Shown: one piece after another, positions 35,901 to 48,927 of the stretch
Layout: the number at the start of each line of letters is the position of its first letter
Numbering within the stretch: position 1 is the stretch's first letter
DNA from: Aspidiotus rigidus
Taxonomy: Eukaryota; Arthropoda; Insecta; Hemiptera; Diaspididae
Assembly (NCBI GenBank): GCA_035079385.1
Contig: JAVHKY010000018.1
Location: 248,001-312,000, forward strand
Length of the DNA: 64,000 nucleotides
Direction of reading: 5' to 3'
Made by a program: the position numbers and the translations under genes
Notes under the pieces: model-generated
The model's input: only the letters and a program-made list of their open reading frames with translations
Told to the model about the DNA's origin: nothing
The model's database searches: none

Positions 35901-38150
35901 AATGCACTTCATATAATGGGTTACCTATACTGTACTGTAGGCGGAGCTCGACATTACGTAACAATAATATAACTCGTTTTAATCATCGAAGTACAAATAA
36001 CCGACAATCGAAAAAGAAAAAAAATCGAACAAAATTTCCGTCCTATAGGTTAAAACGATATAGGTCTACTCTCACACACAAGACTTCGGTACCTGAAATA
36101 ATTATGGCGTAATCGATGTTTAATATATTACGAAGTTAATAAAATTATCGATATCGAACACGTTGGTATTTTGAAATAGTATAGGTTCGTACGGTATATG
36201 CGATCAAACTAGTTTTGCATATATATAAAACCAACACACTCGGCCCAACCCGCTCTTATAGTGAATACTGATTATCAGTTCTGTAATAAAATCGCTCTAA
36301 ACTAGCTCGCATGGTGAGATTTGCGAACGTGGCTATTGCTTTCGTTTTCATTGTAATTACAGTCGTATACAGAAAAGACAGTATTATACTCGACTACCTA
36401 CAGCTATACCTACGTACATAAATTTAGCCAAATTTACGTCATAAAATACTTTCCTTCCTTTTCGGAATCAATGCGCTACCTTCTAATTGACCAATGTCAT
36501 ATCACGTCTTCGTCATGAAGAAGAGAAAAAGAAAATTTCCAACTAGGAAGAGTAATCGCGCAGGCACTCGAAGTGAAAAAAGAAGAACGTGATGAAATAA
36601 TGATATTCATTCATTTCATTACGTCTTGCATTTCGACGAAAATCTCTACCACACTACAGCATTACGTAACCTAATCTGTAGTAAGACTCTTCATCTGAGG
36701 AAAAAAGTATGCGAACCTTAGAATAGGAAAAAAAAAAATTGAAATAATAGAGGCGACAAATACGGAAATTTATTTCGACATAACGGCGAAAGAAGCCGGC
36801 GCAGCGTCCATAAAACGAGGATTTCTTACGGAGCAAACCTTATTTTCCCAATTCGTTTCCTCCGCGGTGGAAATAAATGCGCGCTCTTTGTATTTTCAAT
36901 CGTAAACATTTCAAGAATCCAGCCGAAAAATATGTGGCAATTTATGAATACTTACGAATTTTGTAGTCTACACAACTGCACAATGTCTTATTCGAACGCT
37001 ACTTCTTTATGTTAATTAGCTCCTTCCCGACTTACCTGTAAGAAAAGTACAAAAATAACGCATGAGTTACGTAATACCGGATTAAATTCTAATTCACGAT
37101 TACGCGTCCTAGACACGGCGGCGATACAAATATCGCCGAATACCTACTAAGAATGCTCGAATAATTTGTACATGTGGCGAAAAGAAAGGAAAACATAACA
37201 AAACGGTAAATACGTCATCGCGCTATACGGCTACAGGATCTTCAGCGTCTCGAGACTCTTTCCTCTCGCGGTCAAGGGCCTTCTTCGAAACTCTGACCGA
37301 CATTACGACCTTTCAGAAGATGGGGCTTTCTGCACACCCTGACAGACGATAAGACTCTTTAAAACGTGTTACGATTGAGAATGTCCTTCGGCTAAACCAC
37401 GAAAATACTCGTACGAACGCCCGCGTAAGAGCTCTCGCGATGGGATCACTGGAGGTCACGATTCCGAAGTACCTACGTAAAAAGTGTTTATTTTATACTT
37501 TTCGCGTAAAATTTTACTTAGTCAACAATTACGCCATCTCTTCAATCTCGATTTTTTCTGCGGAAACATCATGGAATTGAAAAGAATCCGGAAAATGCAA
37601 GATCGTTCCACCCAATTTTTTCTTACAAGTATTCGGGAATTTTAGATACCAAAAACGGAAGTATTTTGGATTCAACAATTTAGTGAGTTGAGTGAATGTT
37701 ATTACGAGTTCGTTTCCAAGTTCAAACATTGACCTTCCTTCGATAGTTTTCCCAGAAAGGGGCGAAACAACTGGAGAGTCAAGGATATTTACTGTACATT
37801 TTTTTGCTGATTTTCGTTCTACTTCTGAGGCCGCAGAACTATCTAAGTCCCCTCGAGATCATTATAAGTCCACTTTTTTCTTCTAGTGATTAGACGACAT
37901 TCACACTTAGCCGAGGTGAGGTGAAAGGGGAAGAGAGAGGCTCCTCTTAATCAGATACTATAGTTGATAAGTTGTGCGCGGAATTTGGTCAGTTGGAAAA
38001 TCCAATAATTATTAAAAATTAAAGAAGATCACGATCGATCTTCTCTTCCCCCTCACGTAGTAGAGCCTTTGCGGTAGTGGGCCCCGCCTCCTCACTTATG
38101 GTTGAAATTTCCAAGCTTCACCCTGCCCTTCCCCTAATGTGCATCTTCTA
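32901..38150. other. No gene recognised
   Basis: Overlapping frames at 32978-33668 on the minus strand lack conserved motifs. A run of 17 A lies near 34465. From 34700 to 37900 the sequence is unique and A/T-rich with dispersed CpG. No element ends seen. Confidence 0.4.
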
Positions 38151-38159
38151 AATCCTCCT

Positions 38160-38835
38160 CCTGATCTTCACAGTTCGGGTTCCGGTTCCAGAATCCAATA
38201 GTGACATCCGGTTCCCCTTGGTTCCGGTTCCAGAATCCTAGAAATACGGGAGGAGAACCGCTTCATGTAGGGGTATTTGGTTCCAAGTTCCCAGCCCTGT
38301 CCGATAGTTCAACTCCCACTCACCAAAAATCCAAACGTCTCTAGGTAGGCTTAGGGGCACTGTCATTAGTCGGAATGTGCGGCCGAATTGCCCGCACGTT
38401 TTTTTTATCGGTCCCCGTTATAAAGGTTCTTGGGGGCTGAATTGTGGGATCCGGTTCCTTTCGATTCTGGTTCTACAACCCGATAGCGAGATCCGGTTCT
38501 TTTCGGTTCCGGTTCCAGAACCCAATAGTTGGATCCGGTTCTTTTCGGTTCCGGTTCCAGAATCCTAGAAATACGGGAGGAGAGCCGCTCCATGTAGGGG
38601 TATTTGGTGACAAGTTCTCAGCCCTGTCCGATAGTTCAACTCCCACTCACCAAAAATCCAAACGTCTCTAGGTATGAGGCTTAGTGGGCACTATCATTAG
38701 TGGGAATGTGTGGCCGAATTGTCCGCACGTTTTTTTTTATCGGTTCCCGTTAGAAAGGTTCTTGGGGGCTAAATTGTGGGATCCGGTTGCTTTTGGTTCT
38801 GGTTCCACAACCCGATAGCGAGTTCGGTTTCGGTT
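38160..38835 (+). repeat. 327-bp tandem duplication with GGTTCC minisatellite
   Basis: CAGAATCCTAGAAATACGGG occurs at 38231 and again at 38558. The sequence between and after is repeated in the same order: CCTGTCCGATAGTTCAACTC, CCAAAAATCCAAACGTCTCT and GGTTCTTGGGGGCT. Each unit contains short GGTTCCGGTTCCAGAA or GATCCGGTTCTTTTCGGTTC iterations. The second copy is cut near 38835. The two units remain similar enough to suggest a fairly recent duplication. Confidence 0.8.
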
Positions 38836-38941
38836 CCACCGCCACCTCTCACCCTTTAAATCAAACCTAATCATCGAAAGGAACGGTCAATGTGCGCCCA
38901 AGAGGTGCATCTATCAAACTCAGTGAATCTTCTTTGAGACG

Positions 38942-39740
38942 TTAAGAAACAACACACCAAGAATTTTTCAATCGACTCATATTCCGAGATGGAATGGTTA
39001 AAAACGTCCACCTCATGATTCTTAGGAGATGTAAAATCTCGACATGTTCAAGACAAACATACGGCGGCGGTAAGAATTGTCGCAGTGAAGTAAAACAGTC
39101 TGATCTGAGTTGAAGTGAAGGCCGGTGTGAGAAAGCCGATCTTCGATGAAGAGAGGGAGAGGTAGAAGAGACTTTATCGAGGTTCTCTTGGACCCTGATG
39201 CAAAGCTGCCGGCTCGTCTCCCGTACGTAACGAGCCGGACAGTCCAAACATTGTAAATAACGCCTCTCTCCAGGAGAGGGTGAAATCTTTATACCGGCAA
39301 AAAGACTACGCATGGCATTAGGATTATAAGAAGCGGCCCCGTAGCCGAAAGGCTTGAAAAGGTTAGAAAACGTGAAGGAAAACTTCTCTGATCTTCCTTT
39401 TCTCTTCGATACTGACACGAGTCGGGGGAGGGAAGGAGGGAACCGAGAATTTGAGAGGTAAGTTTTTCCGGACCGTACAGTCAGTGTTCAACTCCGAGCA
39501 ATTCGAAAGAGCGAGATGCTTGATGAACATGACTTCCTCAGAAAATATCTAAGGGGAGAGGCGAATCGAGAAAAGACGGTGGCTGAAGCTGTTGAAGGTG
39601 AATGCAATTTGATCGCAAAGGGGTTAATATGAAGAGGCGTCGATAGAAATATCCGTGTAAGTCTTTTTTTCTGAATATACCGAAACCAATCAATAGAGCG
39701 TCCTCCCACTTCAACAAGAAAAAACTTCAAAGGAGGGGGG
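38942..39740 (-). pseudogene. Penelope-like element remnant (PLE-B related copy 3)
   Basis: The minus strand reads from the end of the RT (frames around 39500-39730: NSFSHRLFSIRLSP and neighbours, in shifted frames with a stop) into the linker and GIY-YIG domain (38942-39418: FKPFGYGAASYNPNAMRSLF, then GERRYLQCLDCPARYVRETS and RQLCIRVQENLD). The GIY motif is degenerate (RRY), while CLDC and YVRETSRQLC are kept. RT motifs A to C are lacking. No hammerhead-like repeat was recognised downstream. The 327-bp tandem duplication lies directly beyond the C-terminal end. Confidence 0.8.
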
Positions 39741-39744
39741 TCAA

Positions 39745-40879
39745 TGTTAGCTATCGAAAGTCAATTTTTCCATTCTAAATATCTAATACTAGTTTTTCGT
39801 TAGGTGAAGTGAGGGGGGTTGATTCAGTTGGACCTACTCCATCGTTGGAAGGTAGATAATTACAGAGTAGCTGATGTAACATTCAAGATTCTCAATATAA
39901 ATCACCCAAATGATTTAGAAGTTCTTTTGAATCTATTCAAAGAGAATATCTGGTTCCAAAGTCTGACCGTCACAATGTACATTAGCAGTCTCGAATATCT
40001 GGTCTTCGAAAAGCCATTGAGAATACTCGTTCTCAATCAGATTTAAGTGTGCCTTGACTAGAAAATAATATAAAATAACCTAAAGTATGCGAGTCCTCGA
40101 TCACCTTCGAATTTCTAGCATCATTAACGTGCATTTAATCCGAACGCGAAAATGCATTCAACTTTTGAATGAAAGTGTAAAGCTTTGCTGCGACCTTGTC
40201 ATTTCTCCTTTTCCATAACACATCCATTTTTTCAATGCAGAGACCATAATATGAAAAATGTACACGTATCGTACGTGTTCAACTTGTATTCAACTTTCGA
40301 ACGAGCGGACGATGGGACGACCTTGCGAACCTATTTAATTTTTTTATGCATTTTTTGAACTCGCGAAGAAGAGCGAATGCGTGCAATTTGTCATAACCAG
40401 AGGTAAACGATCGTCGTCGAAGAAATGCAAATCATTTGCGAACAATGCGGTCTATTCGGTTTTATTGCATCGGTCGTTCGGTGCTATGCGCCCAAATTTT
40501 TTAAGGAGATAGTTTCAGTTGATATTCGTATAATATGGTCTTATCATATATCGAAATTATCGCGTAATTTTGCCAATTCACGTTTTGTGTAAGAAGATGT
40601 ATAATAAAATCTGGCCACAGTCTGATAACGATAGTCGAGCGTACCAACGTCGATGAGCTGATGAAGATCAATTTTCATTATAATGGTAATTTTTCGCTTT
40701 TTAAGTACATACGTATTCAAAATAGTGAAGTCATCAAACTGGTCAATTCGATCGTTTTTCCATCAATTTATTGTCGCTTAATTGGTATAGGCAGGCGTTT
40801 ACCCTTCAACAAGGATAATTTCATTCAATCGCGTCCATGCATTGAAATTTCTCATTTGTACACCCAAAAACCTTCGAAT

Positions 40880-40912
<33 letters not shown>

Positions 40913-42200
40913 CGTCGAGGTCGTTGTATGTAAATTGATAAAGAAATTTCTTGAGTAATTACCTACTAGAAATAAGCTACAATATTCGGCGTACCGAGAG
41001 GTGGGATGAAATTTCTCGGTGGCCCAAAATTGAACCGGTTTCACAAATTCGATGATCTTCGACGACACTGTGTAATCCTTATATTTTCTGTTTTTCTGTA
41101 GCTTATTTCAATTTATAATTACATTTTTAAGTTAGCGAAACTGATTTTTTCGAAAACATTTGCATTCTGGTTTTTCTGAATTTCGCCCATCATTTAGGAA
41201 AGTTATCCTCTTCCTCAGTTTTCCACTCGCACGAATTTCTTCGCTATATTTTCCAAACGTTCTCAAAAAGGGAGCTTTTCACGTTTTCTCAATTCTTGCC
41301 GATGAGTCATGACGGATGATTTTTTCTTTTTTTGTATCACATAACAAACTGAGCTTCACGTAATCGGACTCAGCGGGCTCCTCTTGGCTGGGTGCCGCGA
41401 TGAAGCCGGAAACGTGCAGTTCGCTCGTTTTCTTACGTTTCGCATTGTAGAAATTAACGTCGTTTCAACATTTTTGCAATCTCACGACGTAACTTTTCTG
41501 GGTCCTGTGATACGAGTATCTCGACGATGATCGTTTCATTTTAATTATTTTCCAAAGATAAAAAAAATGATTTTGAAAGGGTGTACAAAGTAGCTTACGA
41601 GTCGTGTCCAATAAAAGTCCTTCCCATCTAAACCTATTAATATTAAACAATTTTTTTCTCTGACAATCTCTTAGCCTACAAGACGATATTTTCAAATGGT
41701 GTCAGTGCTTACTGGTTACAAGTGAAGGGATAATCAAACTATTGCACCTCTTCGTTCTGGAGTGACGAAAATGTCCGATGATTCTCTAAGGATACACCCT
41801 AAGGCTTTACCCAAAACGTATAATTTGTGCAATCAATAATCATAACCGAACATATTCGTATTAAAGAGAAAAAGTTGTATCTAATTTTTTTTTTATATGA
41901 ATAATAAAAACAAGTTTTGTTGTTCATAATTTAGATTAGAATGTGTGTAGTATTATTCGTTTAATAGAACGCGTCGAGTGAGAGGTAGCGAAATAAAGAC
42001 GGTAAGAGGAGGCCGACGACGCCCTACCGTACGAAAGCTATGCGATCCCACGACCCGAGTCTATGAAAATGTGAAGAGAATGGAGTCTTAAAATGAGTCT
42101 GATCGAAACGTTTCGACGCCATTTTCGAACGCACTCGGTGCAAGTACCTCAATTTGAATCGAAAAAATCAATTCTGGGCATTGTGAGCTGAAATTATTGG
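39745..42200. other. No gene recognised; 31-T homopolymer at 40882-40912
   Basis: Unique sequence. The long T run is the most conspicuous feature and could be a slippage-expanded tract or the tail of a lost minus-strand retroposon. No target duplication or element body was found beside it. Confidence 0.4.
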
Positions 42201-42209
42201 TCGTGTGCA

Positions 42210-42880
42210 CTAACCGAGGATCGGAGCAACAAATATGGCCATAGAATATTTTTTTAGACAAAAATGAGCGCGAATTTGGAATGTAAAAAAACAAAACTTG
42301 GCGTGAGAAGGATTAGTGGTAGATCTATCTAAAACAAAACGTCCTCTTCCCTTCCAATTTGAAATGACATCCAGGAGGAAACAGAGGAGGGGGCTTAGCT
42401 CAGGTCGAAAAGAACAAAAATCAAGAAAGTCTTGGTAGAAGAACCTTTTCAAAATTTTTCAAATCTGAACTTGTTATTTATTTTAGAGGGTTGACATGCG
42501 TGGTGATATCTTTGATAGCTATAAAGGATTTTTCTTTGAGGGACTCCCTTCTGGACCGAGAGAGGGGAGGGGTTATGTTGTGATTCCTTATCAAAAGAAT
42601 TCCGTCATTAAGAAAAGTTTTCCGGATGTTTGTGAGGTGACCTCGGAGACCAATTTCTTGGAATTTGGTAGAGACAATGTGTCTCCATAGCCGAGGAAAG
42701 GCTTCCTAGAGGTCGAGGAAGATGGATTATAAACAGAATTTGTTGGTCGCAGCAGCGTAGATTTGGGATTGAGGGTCAAAAAGGGGTTTCATAGTGCTCC
42801 CTCCTTTTCTGAAACTATATTGGAAGAGAGAGAATATTGTTTGATTCTAAATTCCATAGAAGTCCATTCTGGAGGATTTT
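42210..42880 (-). pseudogene. LINE reverse transcriptase fragment (I/Jockey-type)
   Basis: The minus strand encodes canonical non-LTR RT text in one frame with two stops (TAA and TAG near 42725 and 42705). QYSFRKGGSTMKPL (42778-42822) corresponds to the Q.GFRKG.ST block. IFLDL-EAFPRLWRHIV is motif A, with the second Asp position of FLDLxKAFD replaced. KFQEIGLRGHLTNIRKTFLN and then SFIAIKDITTHVNPLK complete it. Motif B is degraded (SRSRRESLKEK) and FADD is not visible. Beyond 42480 only a weak frame continues to about 42210. The fragment abuts an oppositely oriented LINE at about 42900. Confidence 0.8.
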
Positions 42881-42949
42881 TTGGAATAATTTGCCATTAA
42901 CACTGGAGAGGGCTATAGGGCGGTATGAGGCAGGGAGGAGGGGTCTGCT

Positions 42950-43825
42950 TTGGGTTTTAGTGGTCGACGTGTTAGCGGAAACCTATCAGGACTTTGGGAT
43001 GGAGGTGAATAGTATGAAAAGTAAGGCAATGATCATGAGATACGATGCACCGTCGACTTCTAGCCCTACCATCAATGTCTCTGGAAATGCCATTGAGACA
43101 GTATGTGTAGAGCAGTTCAACTATTTAGGAAGCCTTGTATCAAGCGACTGCAGCCTGGACTCGGAGGTCAACCAACGGATACGGATTGCTGGAAATGCGG
43201 CGTTCAAGTTGAGACGGAAGGTACTGGACTGCATGGATCTGAGGAGCAGAACCAAAATTGCCGTATACAGAGCTGTGGTACAACCTCTCTTTCTGCATGG
43301 GAGCAAATACTGGACCCTATACAAAAAACACGCCAAAAATCTCAAAAAATTCCCAAAAAGTTAGCTCAGAAGCATTCTGCGGATCAAATGGCAGGACTTT
43401 ATCTCCAACACTCGAATATCGGAACCACCCAAATGTGATCCAATCAGCGAATCCTGGCCAGGAACCATCTGAAGTGGACACGGCATATTCTAAGTATGCT
43501 CGATGAACGCTTCCCCAAGCAGGTCTAACACGTGGAGATCGGGCTGGGCTGGAGAACATCGGGCGGACAAACGAAGCGCTACAAAGATATGCTGCACGAA
43601 AGAAAAATGCAGGAATTCACGGGAACTGGGAAGAGCTGTTCAGAGACCACGCCAAATGGAGAAATTCAGCCTAGCGTAACAGCGGCATCTTTGGCCAGCA
43701 GAAGCGAACGAGACCCGGAAATACACAGAATACACCCATAATCTGTCCTGAGTGTGACCGTAGCATAGGATCAAGGATTGGAATGATCAATCACGAGAGA
43801 ATGCACAGAAGAAAACAGTGATGGA
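42950..43825 (+). pseudogene. LINE RT C-terminal region with zinc finger
   Basis: Plus strand: VDVLAETYQDFGMEVNSMKS, FNYLGSLVSSDCSLDSEVN, RTKIAVYRAVVQPLFLHGSK and YWTLYKKHAKNLKKF (to 43364). Shifted frames then give LRSILRIKWQDFISNTRI (about 43360-43415), LARNHLKWTRHILSMLDERF, GGQTKRYKDML and a C2H2 finger (CPEC-x12-H-x3-H, ICPECDRSIGSRIGMINHER) at about 43743-43813. This is the thumb and tail of a widespread invertebrate non-LTR family whose ORF2 ends in such a finger. Catalytic FADD lies upstream and is lost. At least three frame breaks and one stop make the copy inactive. Confidence 0.9.
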
Positions 43826-43829
43826 TGGG

Positions 43830-46800
43830 AACCTCGGACCGATACCTGACGACAAAGGCCAATCGTCGTGAAAGTTGTGAGCCTCATCTCGCTGCTATGA
43901 ATTTTTCTGTAAATTTAAGCCACAAATAATCTTCATTCTGTTCAGCCTCTCTTCAGCCGTTTGAAGACATTTGAAATACGTAAAGATAAAATCGCATCGA
44001 ATAAGGAAATTCTCGCTCTTAAATTGAAATAAATTGAGATATATCTAAGTTTTTATATCATACTTTACGCGCACCCATTAATGGCATAAAACGAAAAATT
44101 GATCGATCGATTTCGCTTCTTTTTTTTTTCTTCTATGAAGCGAGTTTCATTCATTAAAAACCAATAAATATTAAATAAACTTAGCCGAACTAACGTTCAA
44201 GCTCTTAGTTTCATTGTTTTATAGATGCTCGTAAAGATTCGAAACGCGACCATATCCGAAAGTGAAATCAAATTTCGGCTCTCGATAATCGGATCTATTT
44301 ACGGTTTTCTTTGTCTTTCAATCACTCGAACGCGTTAGAAAGCTTGCCAAATTTTAGCCAGTCATTCGCTTCCTTTCCCTGTTAACGATGATAATAGAAT
44401 GTAATGATCGTTGTCTTGAACTCTTGTCAAGGTCAGAGAAACTTTTTAGGTCTATCGAGAGTGCTATATATAGGAATTAGTTTCTTAGGAAACAATAAAA
44501 ACAAGACGGAATCAATCTTTTGAAATGAGCAAAACACCAAGTGGAAGTTTTTCCGAGTTTTCAGAAATCGAAATAGGAGAAACAATATTTCAACATTTTC
44601 GAGTTCTCAGGTCGTATTCGAACCCAAAAGCGCTAGCTTCGCTGATAACGCAACCGGGTACATAATAGACATTGCGGGTATTGAGGTGAGCAGGCAGTAA
44701 CCGTTTCATAAAATTTCAATGTATTTCAAAACTGATAATTTCATTTGAAAGGAAATTTTATGATCAACAAATTTAGTTCTGTTAGTTTTTTCAAAATATT
44801 GCTTGTTTCCAAAGATATTTCAAATTTAAATTACATTGAGACAAATGGAATTTTCTCCTTTACCCCGGTTCCATTTTCGCGACTACAGCGAACCCAGCGG
44901 TTGTAGGGCCCGAATTTATGGCGTTTCGCGAAAAAAAAAAAATATTTGACCATACTAGGAGAATTCTGAGAAATTTTTTCGAGTATGAAATGCACAACTT
45001 TCAAGGCTGTTGGTGGTTTGATCGTGAATCAGGAGTCAAATATTCTCCCTCAGGTAAACGTGAAATGCAATCGTTCAACCTCTGACTCAATGTCTTTTCC
45101 GTATTTTCATTTAACGCAAATTGGTTCGCCGAAATGCACAGTGTTTAATTAATTTTTGTCTCGCTCAATTTTTGCGTGAAACCTCGAATATTATATACCC
45201 GTCTTGACACATATATTTTGGAGTCATTATCGCGTGTCATTAAAAATTATCGCTGTAAAGTCGAATATCTTTTACTTGCGGAATATGTAAGGCCAGCAGC
45301 TGCTAATGGCATCTACTTGTCGTTCTTGTACCACGTTGAAGTTCAAATAAGAGACGTATATTATCTCGCTGTCAGCTCGTATCGAACTGCTAAAATGTCT
45401 GATCCGTTGCTTAGCGCATCGATTCTCCTAAACCACTATCCATTAGAGGTTCGGTCCCGACCATAGCAAAACCTGTCACAATCGTGGCTTAAACCATCTA
45501 CAGTATGAATTATTACTATAATGCAATCGTTTCTAATTTTCTTACGTGTATAATATAGATTGCAATAATTCGCGGTTTTGTGGCTCGAATAAAATATACT
45601 GTCGAATTGCTGCTCGATTAAGAAACATTTTTGTCTGCACTACATATATTGCCAAACCATTTCTTTCTGTAATACGAGAAAATAATATAGTTTACCGGTA
45701 CAGGGTGTCGAACCACAGTACAGCTGAGGCATGATTTTTTAAAAAGAAGAAAAAATTGAATAACAGTAGTCGAATGATCTTATGTATTCCCTACATATTT
45801 TTCTTAGAAATCGAGAATATAGGTAGCGTACAGTTAGAAGTAGATAAGGAAAACTGATCTTGGTTTATGTGCAAGCAGCTTCGAGTCTCGAAAGAGGAAA
45901 AATAACGGGAGTTATAGTCAGAGTGTTTCGAGGAAGTACAACAGAATTTTCCATTATTTGGGGCGACATTTGCAAGAGATTAGTGTTATAAGTTAATTGT
46001 CCGCCGCTTGTATCCGAGGTCAATGATCGCAAATGGAAACCAGACCTGTACTGTACTTTCGTCAATAAACCCTAGTTTTGTGGGTATCTACATTTCTCGT
46101 AGATCAGAATGCGATCAGAGCACCTCCTGATCACAATCTGGGTATCTAGCTCCGAGTCCTTCAAAAATAATTTCTGAACACTCCCTGTTTTCCTTGTCAA
46201 TCCACAATCGTGTATCACCTTGTACGTTCTTTTCATTTGGTTCTAAAGTATGACGGAACCACCCAGGTCAGTCTTATTACCTCTGCGCTGTGCCAAAAGA
46301 AGAGATCATTGATAACTGTTCTCGATTGCCCAACACGCGACTTATTTTCCATTCAATATCGAACTACACGCCGCCGCTCTGTCCTTGATATAACTGTGGA
46401 GAATAGTGAAAACGTCCGCGCGAGAGTGTTTTTATTTTTTTCTTCTTTTTAATTCCTAATAGGAGCTTAAAATCGATACTGCAAAGAGTATTAGCGTTAA
46501 TGATCGAACGCTGATGTCGCATTAATTCCAGTTCGAGTTTGTTCGCGAGTCGACAGTATATTGATGATTAGAAAGCCGCGATTCCGCGATCGGGTTGATA
46601 CGAGTTGTTTTTTAATTTGTCGTTAATTAGCCATTCTGTATTACCTACCAAGGAAAGAGCGAGCGGCGCGTTTGTACGAATTTCTAATTTATCGTTAATC
46701 GCGATGATGATTATCATCGCGAAGATGAGTCCTTTACTCGATAGTTCGAAATAATTACGACGAGTACGGGCTAGTGCCAATGCGAGTATTTTCGCGCAGC

Positions 46801-48900
46801 TGGCCATAAATCCGCGCCTCGCCGCAGCAGATATGCTATAATATCCTATTCGCGGTATTTCACGACTAGCCCTGAATTAAGAAACACGATTTTTGACGTG
46901 TCTATATTCGGACGTCAAAGATAGCACGACCAGATATCACAAACATGTATAAAGGTAAATAAGATCACCTATCGCCTGTCACTTGGCTATTTGGTTAGGT
47001 ACCTTGTGCTCGCTGGCTCACACGTATCTTTCATGACGAATGTAGACCACGCAAATTAAATCGTTCTTATTATTATTTTTTTCTTTTTACGATTGCACCA
47101 ATAAATTCTTTTTCGAAAAAAAGTCTACTCGAACAAGTAGGTTACGGTCTGGAAGTAGGTACTCTATAATGTTATTGTTGATTTTTAAATGTCAAACACC
47201 TTATAGACTATTAGTAACAGCCTGCGGCTTGTATATGCACAGAGTACCGTGGACTATATTATTTCCACTACCGAAGTCTGCATGCTGCAGGTTATTAACG
47301 AAATTAATTTTTGTGTATCGTTAATGATGAGAAATTTATATAGTTTTGAGGAAAGTAATAGGCTCGACGAAATATGCGACGCATTAGCGTAAATATTATT
47401 GAAATTTGGTTCGAGAGGAACTTTGACATGTACCATAAACCGTACACGGATCTGTGATATGAGCCCGTTTCAAATAGCGTTTGTCGATACAAATTTTATG
47501 GGTTCGAGATTGTCAAAGCGCTTTTAAATCGGTAACGAATGAGGGTTGGCGAACATTTGAAAATTATGTTCCAATTAAGAGTGTCAAGAATAATGGTACG
47601 GTAATTTGTCCAAGGACAGCAGGAAGTACTGTAGAAACTCTCATTGTAAATGCCGTAAAAAATAATCGTATTACGTTTGTCGGCATTTGTGCGAGCTTTT
47701 CTTTCAAATAAATTCCGAAGGTAAAATTATGAACGAAAAGAATAAAGAAGCGTTCTTTCCCTTCCTTTCAATCATGGTATGTAAAACAGTAATTAAATGT
47801 TTAAATTCTTACTTGGACGAAGGAGGCGACGGAGGGAGGTCTCAAGAACGTTATTTGACCTTTTGAGTGACCCACAAATATGTCTGATTGTTGGGTGGCT
47901 TCAAATCTTTTGTGGCGCCCGGCTCGAATAAGTCAAATTTCAGGGAATTTGTTAATAGTGATGAAACTAGGATATGCTAGAGGGAGCATTTGAGTTATCT
48001 GTCGTTGTAAAAAATATCCCTGGAAATTTTACTAGAGAAGTCCGAATGATGAATCAGCTTTCCAATATCCACTTATATAGACTCTTGAGTTGTATGTGCG
48101 TGATCAAAATACGCCTTAGTAAAACAAGATGCGGGAGTCGATGGAAAACGAACCGAAATACGTCACTTCAGTTCAAAAACGGACTCAAGAAAGCACAGAG
48201 GAGAATCGATCGGAACTCTAATTTAGATCGAAGGTAAGATGTTGAAATTGGCAGAAGTTCGGAGTGAGGCGAATTTGACGGCTCTCTTCATGGTCGTAGA
48301 ACGCCCAGAGTTTTTTAGCGTTTCCATAAGAAACAGGATTTAGGTCAGAATTTCGAGAGACGAATTACAATTTTCGAGAACTTCCCTTTCAGGGTGTCTT
48401 ATCAGAATTGCAAATGGAAGATCCGGGACTTTTTCTAGATTTTCCGGAGACCAATTGAAAACATTTCCACGACCTCCGAGAGAATATCTTTCGACTTATC
48501 TCTTTTTCAAATTTAGTAAGAAATACGACCAATCATACGAATTTTCCCTGACATAATCTATTTTTCAATTCGTAGGAAAATCGCAATTTTAGAAAAGTTT
48601 TCCGAGACCATCTGTACAAATTCCGGGGCATTCCAGGTTTCCGGGACTTTTCCGGAATGTCGGGGTTTTCGGGGACGGTACATTCTGACAGCGTGAGGTT
48701 CGCCCGAATTTGCTGGAAAAAGCATTCTTCAAGAACAAGTGGTAAACGAGATTTCCAGATCGCTCAAACACATGATTGCAGAAGAATTTTTTTTTACATA
48801 AAACTTTAGAAGCTGGCCTAAAAATTCATGAATTTTAGTGTTTTATTAACAGGGAACCTGAATTATCGGGGGGAATACCTGTATGTTAGAGGGAGTTTTT
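43830..48900. other. No gene recognised
   Basis: Mostly unique A/T-rich sequence. A weak tRNA-like B-box lies at 44615-44630 on the minus strand. TTCCGGGAC and TTTCCGGA words recur at 48410-48680 without a fixed period. Short frames (45176-45466, 47974-48237) show no known motif. Confidence 0.4.
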
Positions 48901-48927
48901 TAAAAAATTGACTGGCACGGATTTGGA

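Noticed and set aside
44610..44668. tRNA-like sequence on the minus strand with GGGTTCGAATAC
   Set aside because: A B-box-like word is present, but no proper A-box at tRNA spacing, no acceptor stem and no target duplication were found. At most a decayed SINE head.
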